DNA of 64,000 bases, from contig JAHHDT010000005.1 of NCBI GenBank assembly GCA_019739225.1, positions 1,054,001 to 1,118,000 of the forward strand, in the 5' to 3' direction. Shown one piece after another: positions 56,706-64,000 of the stretch. The translations under genes and the position numbers were made by a program. Below the pieces are notes generated by a model. The model worked only from the letters and a program-made list of their open reading frames with translations. It made no database searches and was not told where the DNA came from. Positions within the stretch are counted from its first letter, which is position 1. Every line of letters starts with the position of its first letter. The stretch is from Aquamicrobium sp. GTDB lineage: Bacteria; Pseudomonadota; Alphaproteobacteria; Rhizobiales; Rhizobiaceae.

Positions 56706-57530
56706 TCAGTCCGCCGTGGTCAGGTCGACGCCATACCACTTCTCCGAGAGCGCCGTGAGCGTACCGTCCTCGTGCATCGCGCCGACGACCTCCGCGATCT
56801 TCGCATCGAATTCGGCATCACCCTTGTCGGTGGCGACTGACAGGGGCTCGTAGAAGGCTGGCTCTCCCACCACCTTCATCGGATAGCCGTTCTTGATCGC
56901 TTCCTGGATGGTCGGCAATGCGGAGAAAACGGCATCCACACGCACGCCGTCACCCAACCGCAGGTCGTCGAAGGCGTTCGTATCGGTTTCATAGGTGCGG
57001 ATTTCGCCCGCAGTCACCTGATATTCGAATGGCGGCGCGCCTTCGGCGTCGATCTCCAGGTCCTTGTTGAGATAGGCATCGTAGGTACAGCCGCCGCAGG
57101 TTCCGATCACCTTGCCGTCTAGGTCGGCAAGCGTTGCCGCCGAAGAGTCCGCATGCACCGCGAACGACGCAGGCGTGTAATAATAGACGGCGGGGAAGCT
57201 CAGCACCTCCGCGCGCGAGGCCGTCGGCGTCATCGAACCGACCGACATGTCCCAGCGCCCCGCCCAGCCGCCGGCGGTGATGACCTCCCAGGCCGGCGTG
57301 ACGATCTTGAGCTCGACACCGAGCCGCTTGGCTATCTCCTTGCCGACGTCGACGTCGAAGCCGTCCATTTCGTTTGCATCGTTCAGGAAGGACTGCGGCG
57401 GATATTCCGGGTCGGACGACATGGTCAGCGTGCCGCTGCTCGTCACCCGGTCGAGGGTCTCGCCGGCCATCGCCGGCACGGCCAGGAATGCGATTGCGGC
57501 CGCGACGAGCGGCAGTCTGGTTGTCATCAT
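56706..57530 (-). CDS. Family 3 amino acid ABC transporter substrate-binding protein
   Basis: A 274-residue periplasmic protein. The signal peptide 'LPLVAAAIAFLAVPAMAGE' ends about residue 23. 'GTLTMSSDPEYPPQSFLND' near residue 32, 'MDGFDVDVGKEIAKRLGVEL' near 55 and 'RWDMSVGSMTPTASRAEVL' near 92 are hallmarks of the SBP_bac_3 fold. The Asp/Arg-type ligand contacts suggest an amino acid or betaine-like substrate, but the specificity cannot be read. It heads the two-gene transporter unit. Confidence 0.93.
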   Translation of the reverse strand: MMTTRLPLVAAAIAFLAVPAMAGETLDRVTSSGTLTMSSDPEYPPQSFLNDANEMDGFDVDVGKEIAKRLGVELKIVTPAWEVITAGGWAGRWDMSVGSMTPTASRAEVLSFPAVYYYTPASFAVHADSSAATLADLDGKVIGTCGGCTYDAYLNKDLEIDAEGAPPFEYQVTAGEIRTYETDTNAFDDLRLGDGVRVDAVFSALPTIQEAIKNGYPMKVVGEPAFYEPLSVATDKGDAEFDAKIAEVVGAMHEDGTLTALSEKWYGVDLTTAD

Positions 57531-57824
57531 GGTCGTCTCCCATTGCTGTTTCTGGTTCCTGCCGGTCGCGTTCCCTTTGTTGTCGTTCCGGCGATCACGC
57601 CTCGCAGACTAAGGCGGAAGCATGCGCAAGTGAAAGCCCCGATCTCCCGCCTGCCGCCTGATTGGGCACAATTCGAGCGATCGTCGGAATGCGTCGGTAA
57701 CCAGCAGGCCAGAAAAACCGCCGCTTTGCGGCTTGCTGATGCGTCGCGGAGAATTCCGTTAACTTCTGCACGCAAGGGTCGAGCAAAAAAGCGGGCAACG
57801 GCATAATCGGGGGAGCTCCATTCC

Positions 57825-59891
57825 ATGGCGTCTATGGATCAGCCACGAGCTGGCTCGGACAGACTGATCGTCACCATCAAGGCCGCCTACTGGATGGCGG
57901 CATTGATCATCGCCGCCATGGCCCTCGCGAGTTACATGCTGCTCCAGCAATTGATGGCCGCGCACCAGCGTGACGGCGTTTTGCTGGACCTGGTCGACGA
58001 GCAGAAGACCCTGTCGCAGCGGATCGTGTTTCTTGCCAGCGAGGTGCAACTGGCAGCGCCGGACAACAGGCCGCCATTGCTCGCATCGCTGCGCGCGGCA
58101 ACCGACCGTTTCGATGCCAATTATTCGGCGATCGTCGAGCGCGTGGAGCTTCAGGCCGGGGCGACCAGCGCCGATACGGCCGGCGTACTTCATGACAGCC
58201 CGCATCACCTCGCCCATTTCTCGGCGAACCTGACAAGCAGCAGCCGCCGCTTTGCCGACGCGGTCGGGTCTTGGCTCGATCCTGCGCAATCCGATCCGGC
58301 CGATCGCGGCTTGCCCGAGCGCGTCGCACTCGACGAGGCCGTGGCGACTGCAACATTGGCGGGCTACACGGCCCTGGGCGACGTCATCTCGGCGCATTCG
58401 CGGGCGCTGCTGGAGCGAATGCTGTCCTTCCACCGCATCCTTTTCGTGGCAACGCTCGCAGTGATAGGCCTCGTCGTGCTCTTCATCTTCCGGCCGGTGA
58501 CCGAAATCATCCGCCGTCGTACTGGCGAACTTGTGGATGCCCGAAACTCCATGGCGAGGGTGGCTGTGCGCGATGGCCTGACAGGCCTCTACAACCGTGC
58601 CTTCATGCGCGACCACTTCGATACGCTCATCAAGTCGTCCCACCGGCGCCAGGAACGGCTGGCCGTGATCCAGATCGATCTCGACCGCTTCAAGCAGATC
58701 AACGATACGCTGGGGCATGCGGCGGGCGACCTTGTTCTGGTCACCACTGCCGAGCGTATGCGCTCCTCGTGCCGTGCCTCCGACATATGCGCCCGCCTCG
58801 GCGGCGACGAGTTCGTCATGGTCATGCCGGCAGCCGGAAACCCGGAAGACATAGACAGTCTGGCGCGGCGCATACTCACGCGTCTCAACGAGCCGATCGT
58901 CTACGAAGGCGCTACCATCTTCTGCGGCGCGAGTGCCGGCATCGCTGTCTATCCCGTGGATGCTGACAATGTGGGTGATTTGCTGGTGCACGCCGATCTC
59001 GCGCTTTATGCGGCCAAGAAGCAGGGCGGCGGCACCTTCTCCTTCTTCTCGGATGAGCTTCGGCGCGAGCTGGAACACCGCAAGCAGCTCGAGCGCGACA
59101 TTGCCGATGCGATCGCCAATGACGGTTTCAGCGTCTACTTCCAGCCTCAGGTCTCGCTCGTCAACGGTTCGATAACCGGTGTCGAGGCGCTGCTGCGGTG
59201 GCATCACCCCGAGCGCGGGATGATCCCGCCGGTGGAATTTCTCCCGGTAGCCGAGAAGGCGGGCGAAATGCCGCGCATTGGCCGCATCGTCATGCGCAAG
59301 GCGGTCGAGGAAGCGGCATCGTGGCATCGTGCGGGGCTGCAATTCGGCCGCCTGGCGCTTAATGTCTCCGGAATGGAGCTGCGTGAACCCGACTTCACCC
59401 GCTTTCTTTTCAAGACGCTGGAGGATGCGGGGCTTCCGGCGCAGAAGCTGTCGCTGGAGATCGTCGAATCCGTCATTCTGGACGATGAAAAGACCGGCAT
59501 CGCCTCGAAATTGAGGATGATCCGCGCCGCCGGCGTGCATCTCGAACTGGACGATTTCGGCACCGGCTACGCGTCGCTCAGCCACGTCAATCCCAACGAG
59601 ATCGACCGGCTGAAGATCGACCGGCGGTTCGTGCAGAACATCAATCTGAACGGCGACAATTCGAAGATCGTCCGCGCGATCACGGAGTTGGCCCGCGGCC
59701 TCGGCATCTCCATCATCGCTGAAGGCGCGGAGACCGAGGAGGAGCTTTCGGCGCTGCTGTCGATCGGCTGCGAGCAGGTGCAGGGCTATTCGATCGCGTT
59801 TCCGATGCCGGATGCGCAGGCGCGCGACTGGCTCGTGGCACGCTCGCCGCGCCGTCCAGTTCTGACGGTCGTTCAGGGCACGATGGCGTAA
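57825..59891 (+). CDS. Membrane GGDEF-EAL c-di-GMP protein
   Basis: A 688-residue inner-membrane protein. Helices near residues 20-45 and 205-225 bracket a periplasmic domain of about 160 residues resembling a type IV pili methyl-accepting N-terminal (PilJ-like) sensor ('DEQKTLSQRIVFLASEV' near 60). The GGDEF domain keeps 'CARLGGDEFVMVM' near 325 and an intact RxxD inhibitory site ('RASD') five residues before it. The EAL domain has 'GVEALLRWHHPERGMIPP' near 450 and 'LELDDFGTGYASLSH' near 573, so both activities look possible. Confidence 0.94.
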   Translation: MASMDQPRAGSDRLIVTIKAAYWMAALIIAAMALASYMLLQQLMAAHQRDGVLLDLVDEQKTLSQRIVFLASEVQLAAPDNRPPLLASLRAATDRFDANYSAIVERVELQAGATSADTAGVLHDSPHHLAHFSANLTSSSRRFADAVGSWLDPAQSDPADRGLPERVALDEAVATATLAGYTALGDVISAHSRALLERMLSFHRILFVATLAVIGLVVLFIFRPVTEIIRRRTGELVDARNSMARVAVRDGLTGLYNRAFMRDHFDTLIKSSHRRQERLAVIQIDLDRFKQINDTLGHAAGDLVLVTTAERMRSSCRASDICARLGGDEFVMVMPAAGNPEDIDSLARRILTRLNEPIVYEGATIFCGASAGIAVYPVDADNVGDLLVHADLALYAAKKQGGGTFSFFSDELRRELEHRKQLERDIADAIANDGFSVYFQPQVSLVNGSITGVEALLRWHHPERGMIPPVEFLPVAEKAGEMPRIGRIVMRKAVEEAASWHRAGLQFGRLALNVSGMELREPDFTRFLFKTLEDAGLPAQKLSLEIVESVILDDEKTGIASKLRMIRAAGVHLELDDFGTGYASLSHVNPNEIDRLKIDRRFVQNINLNGDNSKIVRAITELARGLGISIIAEGAETEEELSALLSIGCEQVQGYSIAFPMPDAQARDWLVARSPRRPVLTVVQGTMA

Positions 59892-59897
59892 GCCGGT

Positions 59898-61940
59898 TCA
59901 AAACCGCAGCGCGAACCGGATGCCGTCATAGATCGCCGCGTGAATGTTGCGCGAGGCGACGGCGTCGCCGATGCGCAGCAGGGTGAATGTGGCCCCAGGG
60001 TTTGTGACGGGGAAGATCGCACCGCCATTGACCAACCGCTCGTAGTCGACCGCGCCGCCGTTCTTCGCCAGAGGCTTCAGCGTATGGTAGAGCTCGTCAT
60101 TGGCGACAGTGCCATGCTCGACCACGACCTGGTCGACCAGTCGTTCGCTGCGCCATCCGTGGGCGAAATCGGAGCCGAGGATCGCCACCAGCTTGTTGCC
60201 GTCACGGCGCACTGCGACGAGCCGCGTGTTGATGGTGATCGCAACGTCCTTCTCATGGAAGGCGCGCATGTAGGGCACGTGATTGAGTCCACCCATCTCC
60301 GGCGCGAAAAAGCGCTCCGGCGAGACGAGTTCCACGCGTCCGCCGGCATTCGCGGCAACTTCCGCGACGCTCATGCCGGGGTGGCCGCCATTGTCGTCGT
60401 AGACCAGCACGCTTTCCGCCGGCTTGACCGCGCCCGACAGAAGATCCCAGCTTGATGTTACCAGTTGCTCGCCCGTTTCGAGCGGAGGAGATTGCGGCAG
60501 GCCGCCGGTTGCAACGACGACCACGTCCGGCTCCAGCGCCAGCACGTCCTCTACCTCCGCCCAGCAGTCGTAGCGGATGGTGACGCCGAGATGCTCCAGT
60601 TCGGAAAGCCGCCAGTCGACGATGCCGACCAGCTCGCGCCGTCGCGGGTTCTGGATTGCCAGATTGATCTGGCCCCCCGCCTTGCCGGACGCCTCCAGCA
60701 CCGTCACCGCGTGGCCTCTCTCCGCAGCCACGCGTGCAGCTTCCAGACCCGCGGGACCGGCGCCGACCACGACGACGCGCTTCGGTGCATCCTCGGTGCG
60801 TGTAATCACATGCGGTATCGTCGACTCGCGGCCGGTCGCGGCATTATGTATGCACAGCGCCTCGCCGCCCTCATAGATGCGGTCGAGGCAGTAGGTCGCG
60901 CCCACACAGGGCCGTATGCGATGTTCCTGCCCCGCCGCTACCTTGTGCGCGATATGCGGGTCGGCGATGTGCGGCCGGGTCATGCCGACCATGTCGAGCT
61001 TGCCGGCCTCGACCGCGTGCCGCGCCGTTGCGACGTCGGAGATGCGCGCCGCATGGAATATCGGGAAGCCGGTTGCCGCACGCACTTCACCCGCGAAGTC
61101 GAGATGCGGCGCCGAGCGCATGCCGGTGATCGGTATGACATCGGCGAGCGCCGCATCGGTCTCGATATGCCCGCGGATGATGTTGAGGAAATCGATCTTG
61201 CCGGAACGGGCGAGGCGCTGCGCGATTTCGATGCCTTCAGCACGCGAAATTCCGGTTGCGAGGTCCTCGTCGGCCACCATGCGCACGCCGACCATGAAAT
61301 CTGGCCCAACGGCTTCACGGACCGCGTCGATAACCCGGTTTGAAAAGCGCAGCCGGTTGTCGAGCGAGCCGCCGTAGTCGTCGCCGCGCCGGTTGGTAGC
61401 CGGAGACCAGAATCCGTCCATCAGATGGCCGTAGGCCTCGAATTCGATGCCGTCGAGGCCTGCGGCCTGCATCCGCTGGGCGGCCGCTGCGTAGTCGGCG
61501 ACGATGCGGTCGATGTCCCAGTCCTCGGCCGCTTTCGGAAAGGCGCGGTGCGCGGGCTCGCGCACCGGCGAGGCGGAGAGTACCGGCAGCCAGTCCGCCT
61601 TGTTCCACCCGGTACGGCGGCCGAGATGGGTAAGCTGGATCATCACCTTGCAGTCGTGCTCGTGGCAGGCGTCGGCAAGCTCCGCCATCCAAGGCACGAT
61701 CTCGTCGCGATAGGCCTGCAGGTTCCCGAACGCAGCCGGGCTGTCGCGCGACACGATTGCCGAGCCCGCCGTCATCGTCAGGGCGATTCCGCCCTTTGCT
61801 TTTTCGGCATGGTAGAGCCGATAGCGCTCCTTCGGCAGGCCGTCCTCCGAATAGGCCGGCTCGTGGGCCGTCGACATGAGACGGTTCTTGAAGGTCAGAT
61901 GCTTCAGGCGATAGGGCTGGAGAAGGGGGTCGGTCGTCAT
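59898..61940 (-). CDS. StcD/TMADH-like NADH:flavin oxidoreductase with Fe-S and FAD/NAD domains
   Basis: A 680-residue multi-domain enzyme. An old-yellow-enzyme TIM barrel binding FMN covers about residues 1-340, a Cys-rich segment follows at about 343-365 ('PCVGATYCLDRIYEGGEALC'), and a FAD/NAD Rossmann domain begins at 'VVVVGAGPAGLEAARVAAER' near 388. The overall sequence is closest to the N-methylproline demethylase StcD and dimethylglycine- or trimethylamine-dehydrogenase relatives. One expected iron-ligand Cys seems replaced by Ala. It sits with an MttB-family methyltransferase on the same strand. Confidence 0.88.
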   Translation of the reverse strand: MTTDPLLQPYRLKHLTFKNRLMSTAHEPAYSEDGLPKERYRLYHAEKAKGGIALTMTAGSAIVSRDSPAAFGNLQAYRDEIVPWMAELADACHEHDCKVMIQLTHLGRRTGWNKADWLPVLSASPVREPAHRAFPKAAEDWDIDRIVADYAAAAQRMQAAGLDGIEFEAYGHLMDGFWSPATNRRGDDYGGSLDNRLRFSNRVIDAVREAVGPDFMVGVRMVADEDLATGISRAEGIEIAQRLARSGKIDFLNIIRGHIETDAALADVIPITGMRSAPHLDFAGEVRAATGFPIFHAARISDVATARHAVEAGKLDMVGMTRPHIADPHIAHKVAAGQEHRIRPCVGATYCLDRIYEGGEALCIHNAATGRESTIPHVITRTEDAPKRVVVVGAGPAGLEAARVAAERGHAVTVLEASGKAGGQINLAIQNPRRRELVGIVDWRLSELEHLGVTIRYDCWAEVEDVLALEPDVVVVATGGLPQSPPLETGEQLVTSSWDLLSGAVKPAESVLVYDDNGGHPGMSVAEVAANAGGRVELVSPERFFAPEMGGLNHVPYMRAFHEKDVAITINTRLVAVRRDGNKLVAILGSDFAHGWRSERLVDQVVVEHGTVANDELYHTLKPLAKNGGAVDYERLVNGGAIFPVTNPGATFTLLRIGDAVASRNIHAAIYDGIRFALRF

Positions 61941-61954
61941 GCTGATGTGGCGGC

Positions 61955-62401
61955 CTATTCACAGACGAACTGGCTCACCCGCCAGCCCGCCGTCTCGTTT
62001 GCGATGTCCGCGATTTTCCAGGCGCCGTTCTCTTCGACCAGCGTCCATTCGATCTCGCGTGGTTGGCCGAAATTCGTGAAGCGTGCGACCACGATTGCCG
62101 CGCCGTCGTTGGCGGCCTCGTCAAGCTCCAGCGTGCTTGCAATTTCCGTAGGGTCGAAATCCTGCCCGTCGACGGCAAGGCCGAAATCGAGGCAGATTTC
62201 CTCCCGTTCGTCGAAGGCGCGATCGCTGGCGTCGAGATAGGCCTTCGCTGGTCCCGTGAAGCGGTCCCGGCTCGCCTCGTCCGCTTCCATGCCGATCCCT
62301 TCCGCATAAAAGTAGCCCACGGCGTCCGCTGCGGGGCCGGCCAATGCCGGTTGCGACAGGATGGCCGCGAGTGCCAGAAAAGGACCTGAAAGTGTCTTCA
62401 C
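61955..62401 (-). CDS. Secreted hypothetical protein, DUF3828-like
   Basis: A 148-residue exported protein with signal peptide 'MKTLSGPFLALAAILSQPAL' cleaved after 'AGA/AGP'. The mature part has 'YAEGIGMEADEASRDRFTG' and 'IEWTLVEENGAWKIADIA', a pattern reminiscent of the NTF2-like DUF3828 fold, which might bind a small ligand. Two cysteines ('EEICLDF' and the terminal 'QFVCE') could form a disulfide. It lies 14 bp upstream of the StcD-like gene and 33 bp after the MttB-like gene, so it may be part of the same transcript. Confidence 0.72.
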   Translation of the reverse strand: MKTLSGPFLALAAILSQPALAGPAADAVGYFYAEGIGMEADEASRDRFTGPAKAYLDASDRAFDEREEICLDFGLAVDGQDFDPTEIASTLELDEAANDGAAIVVARFTNFGQPREIEWTLVEENGAWKIADIANETAGWRVSQFVCE

Positions 62402-62434
62402 GTGCTAGCTCCATGCGGATCGGGTTGGTGGCAA

Positions 62435-64000
62435 TCAATACCACGCATCGTCGGCTACGGCTTTTTTGCGGGCGATGAAATCTTTCAGCGCCTCGTCCAC
62501 GCCTTCGTCCAGCGGCGGCGCTTCGTATTCGGCCAGCATCGCTTTCCATTTGCGGTTTGCATGAGTCGCGGCGTCTTCGCTTCCGGCCGCCTCCCATTTC
62601 TCGAACGGCTCGTTGTCGGCGATGCCGGAATCCCAGAAGGCGTGTTCGTAGTTCGCCATCGTGTGGGCGCAGCCGAAGAAATGGCTGCCCGGCCCAACCT
62701 CGCGGAAGGCGTCGAGCGCGAGCTGGTTGTCGTCGACGGTAACGCCGTCGAGATAGGTATGGAGCGCGCCGCAGAAGTCGGCGTCCATGACGAACTTTTC
62801 GTAGGACATCGACAGCAGCCCGTCGAGGAAGCCTGCCGAATGCAGGATGAAGTTCGCCCCGCAATGGACGGCGGCAAGCATCGACATGGTGCCTTCGTTC
62901 ATGGCCTGCGCGTCGGGAAGCTTCGAGGTGGTGAAGTTGCCTGAGCAGCGCAGCGGCAGGTTCAGGCGCCGGGCGAGCTGGCCGACGATCATCGAGCCGA
63001 TGGCCGGCTCAGGCGTGCCGAAGGTCGGCGAGCCGGAGCGAAGCGACATCGACGACAGGAAATTGCCGAAGATCACCGGGGCGCCGGGTCGCTCAAGCTG
63101 CGTCAGCGCGCAGCCGGCCATGGTTTCGGCCAGCGATTGCGCGATCGCGCCTGCATTGGTCACAGGGCCCATAGCGCCGCCGAGGATGAAGGGTACGATC
63201 ACCGCCGCCTGGTTGGCCCGCGCATAGGCGCGCAACGCGGTGGTCATCGTGGCGTCCCAGACCAGCGGCGAGTTCACGTTGACGTTGCCGAGGATGACGC
63301 AGTTCCGGTCAACGAAGTCGTTTCCGAAAACGAGCCGCGCCATCTCGATCGAATCCTCGGCGCGGCTCTCCGCCGTCACGGAGCCCATGAAGGGCCGGTC
63401 GGAATAACGGATATGGGCATAGACCATGTCGAGATGCCGCTTGTTGACCGGCACGTCGACCGGCTCGCAGATCGTGCCGCCGGAATGGTGCAGCCAGGGC
63501 GAGGCCTGCGCCAGCTTCACGAAATTGCGGAAATCCTCGATCGTGCCGTAGCGCCGGCCTCGGTCGAGATCCATCACGAAGGGTGAGCCATAGGCGGGCG
63601 AGAACACGACATTCCTGCCGCCGATGACCACCGACTTGGCCGGGTTGCGCGCATGCTGGACGAATTCGGACGGCGCGGTGGAAAGAATTTCCCGCAACAT
63701 GCCGGGCTCGAACCTGACCAGTTCGCCGTCTATGCGCGCCCCGGCTCGGCGCCAATGGTCGAGCGCTATCGGATCGTCGCGGAACTCGATGCCGATCTCG
63801 GCGAGAATCCGGTCCGCCGTCTGTTCTATGCGGCGCAGGTTTTCTTCCGACATCACGTCGTAGGTGGGGATATTGCGGACGATGTAGGGCCGGCCCGGCC
63901 CGTCCTGACCGTGGCTGCGCTGCTCGCGGCGTGCCTGCCTGCCGCCGCGTTCGCGGCGTTGAGCGGTCGGGTTCGAGGTAGCGGCTTCGGAAGCGTGCAT
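62435..64000 (-). CDS. MttB-family trimethylamine/betaine methyltransferase (non-pyrrolysine)
   Basis: A 521-residue protein whose ATG coincides with the window edge, so an earlier start cannot be ruled out. It has a basic Gln/Arg-rich leader then the MttB TIM-barrel: 'DRILAEIGIEFRDDPIAL' near residue 63, 'SPAYGSPFVMDLDRGRRYG' near 135 and 'LGGAMGPVTNAGAIAQSLAE' near 274. Reads straight through without an amber codon, like the glycine betaine:corrinoid methyltransferase MtgB group. It probably demethylates a quaternary amine, feeding the StcD-like enzyme downstream. Confidence 0.88.
   Translation of the reverse strand: MHASEAATSNPTAQRRERGGRQARREQRSHGQDGPGRPYIVRNIPTYDVMSEENLRRIEQTADRILAEIGIEFRDDPIALDHWRRAGARIDGELVRFEPGMLREILSTAPSEFVQHARNPAKSVVIGGRNVVFSPAYGSPFVMDLDRGRRYGTIEDFRNFVKLAQASPWLHHSGGTICEPVDVPVNKRHLDMVYAHIRYSDRPFMGSVTAESRAEDSIEMARLVFGNDFVDRNCVILGNVNVNSPLVWDATMTTALRAYARANQAAVIVPFILGGAMGPVTNAGAIAQSLAETMAGCALTQLERPGAPVIFGNFLSSMSLRSGSPTFGTPEPAIGSMIVGQLARRLNLPLRCSGNFTTSKLPDAQAMNEGTMSMLAAVHCGANFILHSAGFLDGLLSMSYEKFVMDADFCGALHTYLDGVTVDDNQLALDAFREVGPGSHFFGCAHTMANYEHAFWDSGIADNEPFEKWEAAGSEDAATHANRKWKAMLAEYEAPPLDEGVDEALKDFIARKKAVADDAWY

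Noticed and set aside
57531..57824. Gap between the ABC binding protein and the GGDEF-EAL gene searched for small genes
   Set aside because: Only divergent promoter space was seen; the short open frames lack ribosome sites and family features.
57759..59585. 608-codon open frame antisense to the GGDEF-EAL gene
   Set aside because: Shadow frame with no recognisable motifs; the plus-strand gene has complete GGDEF and EAL domains.
63998..64000. Pyrrolysine-containing MttB
   Set aside because: The MttB-like frame is uninterrupted by an amber codon throughout the window, so the non-pyrrolysine type is favoured.

Overview
The window looks like chromosomal DNA of an alphaproteobacterium of the order Hyphomicrobiales (Rhizobiales), most like the Phyllobacteriaceae/Mesorhizobium-Aminobacter side of that order. 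This is inferred from the high GC content, the plant/alpha-type glutamate-cysteine ligase, CIRCE-controlled groESL, the short HisG with HisZ next to hisS, the alpha-specific small families (DUF1127, DUF937, DUF2093, DUF4170), the DUF374-waaA-lpxK-DUF2093-mutL order, and several palindromic intergenic elements of rhizobial type. No rRNA, tRNA, CRISPR array, prophage or transposase was seen.

Layout. 1-8.3 kb: the first codons of a probable xseA, a LysR regulator, DUF1127 and DUF937 proteins, gshA, rsmE, a GyrI-like protein, a conserved zinc-knuckle-like hypothetical, a class I amidotransferase and a YhiN/BaiN-type flavoprotein. 8.3-10.5 kb: groES-groEL with promoter, CIRCE and terminator. 10.6-15.6 kb: fasciclin protein, sulfite-oxidase-family molybdoenzyme and cytochrome b, a YqaA-like membrane protein, fumC, and doxX preceded by two striking palindromes. 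15.6-19.8 kb: hisS-hisZ-hisG with palindromic elements after hisG and between hisZ and hisS. 19.9-27.1 kb: a phosphatase/Fe-S protein pair and a glycolate oxidase cluster (glcD, glcE, glcF) broken up by a DUF559 endonuclease-like gene bordered by repeats, a small membrane protein and an unrecognised ORF.

27.1-43.5 kb: BASS-type transporter, L,D-transpeptidase, tag glycosylase, HAD hydrolase-ribF, a MipA/OmpV porin-like protein, ileS (carrying an in-frame palindromic insertion), a lipoprotein, tadA, a pseudouridine synthase with a long tandem-repeat basic tail, rsmD, a pair of M16 peptidase-like proteins and a patatin. 43.5-52.8 kb: MATE exporter, pmbA/tldE-like gene, cysQ-like phosphatase, DUF4170, then the Kdo/lipid A genes (DUF374 acyltransferase, waaA, lpxK), DUF2093 and mutL. 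53-64 kb: kbl, a diguanylate cyclase, an amino-acid-type ABC permease and binding protein without an ATPase, a GGDEF-EAL protein, and a minus-strand module of an StcD-like Fe-S flavoprotein, a secreted hypothetical and an MttB-family methyltransferase, suggesting catabolism of N-methylated amines or betaines.

Most of the window is ordinary core genome. The parts most worth a second look are the palindromic element inside the ileS reading frame, the low-GC patch inside hisS, the repeat-bordered DUF559 gene inside the glycolate oxidase cluster, the two palindromic operators before doxX, the tandem-repeat extension of the pseudouridine synthase, and the StcD/MttB module with an apparently incomplete Fe-S cysteine set.
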